A stretch of 64,000 nt of DNA. It comes from Flavobacterium sp. SUN046. GTDB lineage: Bacteria > Bacteroidota > Bacteroidia > Flavobacteriales > Flavobacteriaceae. Position 1 is the first letter of the stretch. Each line of letters starts with the position of its first letter. The DNA lies in the NCBI RefSeq assembly GCF_028867965.1, contig NZ_JAPQNT010000011.1, positions 1-64,000 on the forward strand. Direction: 5' to 3'. The notes under the pieces are model-generated. The model searched no databases, was not told where the DNA came from, and saw only the letters and a list, made by a program, of their open reading frames with translations. Shown one piece after another: positions 60,528 through 64,000 of the stretch. A program made the translations under genes and the position numbers.

Positions 60528-61484
60528 TTAATTTGTATAATAAATTATAATATCTGAAAGGAAATAAATTAATGATAATGATAGTAAAATTGACAATAAG
60601 AACGTACTTAAAGCTAATTTTTTAAGTTCTGGATCTAATAATTTTGGTTCTTTATTTTTGGCAACTCTAACCAAATGGGCAATTATTGGAATATAGGCAA
60701 TTAGGAAAAAATACAAATCAAAATTAAATTGTCCCGGATTGGTATCTCGGTAACTGAAATCGAAAATTATTGTAAATACTAAAACCAAAACCATTGCTGA
60801 AACAATTAAGAAGTAATGATATTTCTTAGCCCAAGCACCACCATTCTTAACTACAATGGTGTTTTTACCTGATTTTCTATCGGATTCTTCGTCGCGCATG
60901 TTGTTTAGATTTAGAACACCAACACTAAGAAAACCAATTGCTGATGCTGGTAAAAGCAACAACCAATCGATTTGTTTGGCAAACATAAAGTAGATTCCGA
61001 ATGTGCTTACAATTCCGAAAAAAGTAAATACAAATACGTCGCCCAAACCACGATATCCATAAGGATTTTTACCAACGGTGTATCTAATTGCTGATGCGAT
61101 TGCTAAAATTCCTAACACGAAGAAAATTATAGAATATAAAAAATATTTGCCTTTAAAGGAAACATAAATTAGCAGCATAGCCGAAACCAAAGTCAAAAAA
61201 GCTGTGATGAAAATTGCATAACGCATTTCTCCTGGCGTAATCAATCCGCTTTGAATGGCTCGCTTTGGTCCTATTCTATCTTCGTTGTCGGTTCCTTTTA
61301 CGCCATCGCCATAATCGTTGGCAAAATTGGAAAGAATTTGTAATCCTAAAGTTGTAGAAAGTGCCAAAATCACAATCTTCCAATTGAAAATTCCTTGTGA
61401 CATAGCGTAAAAACAACCTACTAAAATTCCGGATACCGAAAGTGGTAAGGTTCTAACTCGTGCGGCTTCAATCCAATGTTTCAT
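60528..61484 (-). CDS. menA: 1,4-Dihydroxy-2-naphthoate polyprenyltransferase
   Basis: MenA attaches the polyprenyl tail to DHNA, the membrane step of menaquinone synthesis. The 318-residue UbiA-type protein has the Asp-rich motif NDYGDGVKGTDNEDRIG followed by PKRAIQSG, typical of MenA, a second motif NNMRDEESDRKSGK, and eight or nine helices. menB and menC are nearby on the same strand. Confidence 0.95.
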   Translation of the reverse strand: MKHWIEAARVRTLPLSVSGILVGCFYAMSQGIFNWKIVILALSTTLGLQILSNFANDYGDGVKGTDNEDRIGPKRAIQSGLITPGEMRYAIFITAFLTLVSAMLLIYVSFKGKYFLYSIIFFVLGILAIASAIRYTVGKNPYGYRGLGDVFVFTFFGIVSTFGIYFMFAKQIDWLLLLPASAIGFLSVGVLNLNNMRDEESDRKSGKNTIVVKNGGAWAKKYHYFLIVSAMVLVLVFTIIFDFSYRDTNPGQFNFDLYFFLIAYIPIIAHLVRVAKNKEPKLLDPELKKLALSTFLLSILLSLSLIYFLSDIIIYYTN

Positions 61485-61556
61485 TTTTAAAAATGTTTAA
61501 AAGTTTATGAGTTTATGAGTTTAAAAGTTTATTGATTCCTTTCAAACAAAACTTAT

Positions 61557-63071
61557 TTACATCCAATTACTATCGGAAGTTTCAATTTCGTACAACCAAA
61601 GGTTTACATATTCTCTGATTTTATCGTATTTGCCTAAATAAAATGAAATGCTTCCGCCTGCGGTATGCAAGGTTAACGAGCCAATATTTAGGTTTTTGTG
61701 CCAAAACAATTGTGAAGTTGTAATGGCTTGTATTTTCTTTATTTCAATGATGTCGTTCTGAATATCCCATGCGCCACTTTGCTTGATAATGTGATTGTCA
61801 TTAATGAATATTCTGTAATTTCTAAATGCGAAAACGTGAATAATCAAAATAAAAATTGCAAATGCAATGGCTAAATGTGTAAATTTTAAAATATTTGAAT
61901 CAACATTATTTCCAAAGATAAAAAATCCAGTTAAAGGTAACACAATTGTTAGAAAAATAGAAAAAACTAATTTACGAAAATTCGGTTGCATCATTACTCC
62001 CTTTTCGGGAAGTTGACTGAATAGCAGTTTCAAAATTTCATCGCGTTCTGTAGTATTACAACCTGGAATTTCGATTAAAGATTTTCGTTGTTTTTTTTCG
62101 TCACTTATGGCTTGCTTGATTTTGATTTCAAGAACATTGAGTTTCTTCTGAAAATAATTTCTGGTAATGGTTACAATTTGAACTTTTTCGGGTTTTAGAA
62201 TGGTGCTTTCGGTATTGATTAATCCGTAAGACAACAGCAACGAACCTTTTTGTTTGGTTATTGAATAATCAAAATACTTAATAATTGTTCTTCCAATATT
62301 GATTAGAAAAATAATAGTAAACATCACAATAATAATAAACAAAATAGAATAAATAACTGGATAATTAGCCACCATTTTTTCAATTTTGTCGCCATCAATT
62401 ACATCTTCTTTACCAATATTTCTAAGATTGTCTATTAGTGTAAAAAAAAACGTTAGAATCAATCCGATGCTTCTAACATAATTGGAAGTAATTCCAACTT
62501 TAAACAAACTTGACAAGCTGATTTTCAAGAATGGATGCACTTCTTTTTGAACTTCTACTTTAAGTTGATTTGGTTCAGAATCATCCAATTGAATTTGTGG
62601 TTTTACCGTCTCATTTTCTAATAATTTAGCTTTTAATGCCAATGCTAATGAATGCGAAATGGCTTTTATGTTGCCTTCTTTTTTATCACTTCCAGCAGTA
62701 TCAACACTTAGCGCATAAATACCAATTAAACGTTGAATTATATTTTGATGAATATTTACTTGTTGGATTTTGTTTAGTTGAATTGTAGTTTTGGTTTTAT
62801 TGATAATTCCATCGCTTACTATGAATTCATCTTCTTTATCATCAATGTAAAAAGTAAAATTCAAATACCTTAAATAAGCAACAACTCCAACTAAAAGCAA
62901 TACGACTAGTATTCCAAGAATTACGTAGATTTTATTTGCTGTGCTAGCTTTAAAAAGAAAAATGAAAATCAACGGCAAAAGCGCTCGTGCAAATTTCTGC
63001 AAAGAATCTACAAAAATCACTAAAATCCCAATTGGAGATTGTCTTTGTGGTTGATTGAAATTGGTTTCCAT
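61557..63071 (-). CDS. YdbT-like membrane protein with bacterial PH domains
   Basis: A 504-residue protein with three DUF304/bPH2 units, each preceded by membrane helix pairs (FARALLPLIFIFLF, IYVILGILVVLLLVGVVAYL; VIYSILFIIIVMFTII; FSIFLTIVLPLTGFFIFG). PH segments are FIVSDGIINKTKTTI … IYALSVDTAGS, LLLSYGLINTESTIL and IIKQSGAWDIQND. It overlaps the smaller PH protein gene by one base; the pair matches YdbT/YdbS of Bacillus, linked there to antibiotic-stress resistance. The role here is unproven. Confidence 0.9.
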   Translation of the reverse strand: METNFNQPQRQSPIGILVIFVDSLQKFARALLPLIFIFLFKASTANKIYVILGILVVLLLVGVVAYLRYLNFTFYIDDKEDEFIVSDGIINKTKTTIQLNKIQQVNIHQNIIQRLIGIYALSVDTAGSDKKEGNIKAISHSLALALKAKLLENETVKPQIQLDDSEPNQLKVEVQKEVHPFLKISLSSLFKVGITSNYVRSIGLILTFFFTLIDNLRNIGKEDVIDGDKIEKMVANYPVIYSILFIIIVMFTIIFLINIGRTIIKYFDYSITKQKGSLLLSYGLINTESTILKPEKVQIVTITRNYFQKKLNVLEIKIKQAISDEKKQRKSLIEIPGCNTTERDEILKLLFSQLPEKGVMMQPNFRKLVFSIFLTIVLPLTGFFIFGNNVDSNILKFTHLAIAFAIFILIIHVFAFRNYRIFINDNHIIKQSGAWDIQNDIIEIKKIQAITTSQLFWHKNLNIGSLTLHTAGGSISFYLGKYDKIREYVNLWLYEIETSDSNWM

Positions 63072-63586
63072 TACAATTGTTTTTGAATTTTACCCATCAA
63101 AAGTTGCTTGATGTTTTCGGCTTCTTCTTTGGCAATTCCGGGAATTTCTAAATCACTTGAATTTCCGCCAGCGGTGAAGATTTCGACTTTGGCCAGACCA
63201 AATATTCGAGCAATAAAACCTTCATGTAACGCTACGTGTTGCACTCTATTGTAAGGAATTACCATTGTATTGGTAGCAATAACACCACTTCTATAAATAA
63301 CATCATGGTTTCTGAATGCAAATGCTTTTTTCTTGTAACCAATTCGAGTTAAAAAAAGTGAAAACAATAAAACAATTCCGTATGCAATGGCAAAATAAGA
63401 ACCATAATTGGCTACTTCTTCAGTATTGAACCAGAACAATCCTAATGCAATTGCGATAATTAAAAACACAATCGAAAAATTAATTAAGGTTACCAACCAA
63501 TATTTAGAATGTAAAGGTGTTAACTGAACTTCTTCATATCTTGGAAGTTGTTTGGTGTCTATTGTTTCGTTGGTGAAATTTTCCAT
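63071..63586 (-). CDS. YdbS-like membrane protein with bacterial PH domain
   Basis: A 171-residue protein with two adjacent helices (about 30-50 and 57-78) and one bPH2 domain (VIYRSGVIATNTMVIPYNRV, HVALHEGFIARIFGLAKVEI, FTAGGNSSDLEIPGI). It is translated before its YdbT-like partner with a one-base stop/start overlap, so a complex is likely. Confidence 0.91.
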   Translation of the reverse strand: MENFTNETIDTKQLPRYEEVQLTPLHSKYWLVTLINFSIVFLIIAIALGLFWFNTEEVANYGSYFAIAYGIVLLFSLFLTRIGYKKKAFAFRNHDVIYRSGVIATNTMVIPYNRVQHVALHEGFIARIFGLAKVEIFTAGGNSSDLEIPGIAKEEAENIKQLLMGKIQKQL

Positions 63587-63676
63587 GTGAGAATATAAAA
63601 TTTTAGATATTAGATTTTAAATATAGTTACGACTTCAGAACTATCTAAACTTTAAAATTTAATGTTTGAAATAAAA

Positions 63677-64000
63677 CTAAGGCAACCATTTCTTTTCAAA
63701 ATTAGGTTTTCTTTTTTCTAAAAACGCATCTCTTCCTTCTTTAGCTTCATCGGTCATGTAGGCCAAACGAGTAGCTTCACCAGCAAAAACTTGTTGTCCA
63801 ACCATTCCGTCATCAGTTAAATTCATTGCGAATTTTAGCATTTTGATAGATGTTGGAGATTTTGCTAGTATTTCTTGCGCCCATTCGTAGGCAGTATCTT
63901 CCAATTCATCGTGCGGAATTACAGCATTTACCATTCCCATTTCGAATGCTTCTTGTGCGGAATAATTTCTTCCTAAAAAGAAAATTTCTCTAGCTTTCTT
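63677..64000 (-). CDS. menB: 1,4-Dihydroxy-2-naphthoyl-CoA synthase (partial, 5' end outside window)
   Basis: The frame is open to the right edge; the visible 107 residues begin KKAREIFFLGRNYSAQEAFE and run through MGMVNAVIPHDELE to the end (EGRDAFLEKRKPNFEKKW). This is the C-terminal part of the crotonase-fold MenB, including the tail that completes the neighbouring active site. MenB closes the ring of OSB-CoA to give DHNA-CoA, upstream of MenA in the pathway. Confidence 0.95.
   Translation of the reverse strand, partial: KKAREIFFLGRNYSAQEAFEMGMVNAVIPHDELEDTAYEWAQEILAKSPTSIKMLKFAMNLTDDGMVGQQVFAGEATRLAYMTDEAKEGRDAFLEKRKPNFEKKWLP

Overview
The window is chromosomal DNA of a flavobacterium, most likely Flavobacterium or a close relative. 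Supporting signs are AT-rich DNA, A-rich translation starts, TAnnTTTG-type -7 promoter elements (the Bacteroidetes housekeeping pattern), a type IX secretion C-terminal sorting domain, PD40/OmpA (PorE-like), DUF3347, DUF2911 and CcsBA fusion proteins, menaquinone genes, and short dispersed repeats of kinds I recall from flavobacterial genomes. I see no phage, plasmid, IS transposase or CRISPR array.

Layout. 1-3.5 kb: 3' end of a PD40/OmpA gene, a recent tandem duplication of a CAP-domain lipoprotein gene, and pdxH. 3.5-7.4 kb: a minus-strand run pyrR-pyrB-small proteins-rnz, then a glutathione-peroxidase lipoprotein. 7.5-12 kb: an ECF sigma/anti-sigma pair and a fused cytochrome c maturation protein (CcsBA). 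12.2-17.3 kb: a copper module with a Cys-rich secreted protein, an HMA-DUF3347 protein, an AraC-type regulator with its own CxxC metal-binding N-terminus, an HMA-MauE membrane protein and a CopA-CopB fusion oxidase. 17.5-23.6 kb: a housekeeping run (DUF2520, KdsC-like, UbiA, Maf, MscS) and an Mla-type lipid ABC transporter. 24.7-29 kb: PIG-L deacetylase, 35-aa membrane microprotein and Na+/solute symporter. 30-36.9 kb: SRPBCC, SDR and photolyase, then a repeat-bounded DUF559 nuclease gene, HAD phosphatase, tcdA, tatD-like and an MFS transporter. 37.5-40.9 kb: a BlaI/BlaR1-type pair with clear operators, plus a secreted protein sharing BlaR1's extracytoplasmic domain. 41.2 kb: tRNA-Arg(ACG) followed by broken copies of its own 3' tail. 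43.5-46.9 kb: a type IIG restriction-modification gene with an in-frame amber codon near its start, then a hairpin element and a GIY-YIG nuclease gene. 47-55 kb: S1/P1 nuclease, acyltransferase, MFS, an AAA+/VWA pair, Nudix and guaC. 55-64 kb: a 107-bp tandem array, pentapeptide and T9SS-secreted LRR proteins, and a menaquinone region (menC, menA, menB) with a YdbS/YdbT-like PH-domain pair.

The most interesting layer is the short repeats. At least two families are each tied to a single-domain nuclease gene. A 38-bp double-hairpin repeat brackets the DUF559 gene in inverted orientation and shows compensatory base changes. A GTCATTGCGAGG...GAAGCAATCT repeat forms a 107-bp hairpin just before the GIY-YIG gene, and single copies sit directly against the start codons of three other genes, always in the same orientation. 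This suggests repeat/nuclease partnerships comparable to REP/RAYT; that reading is inference. Two copies of a structured element resembling the flavo-1 RNA motif are also present.
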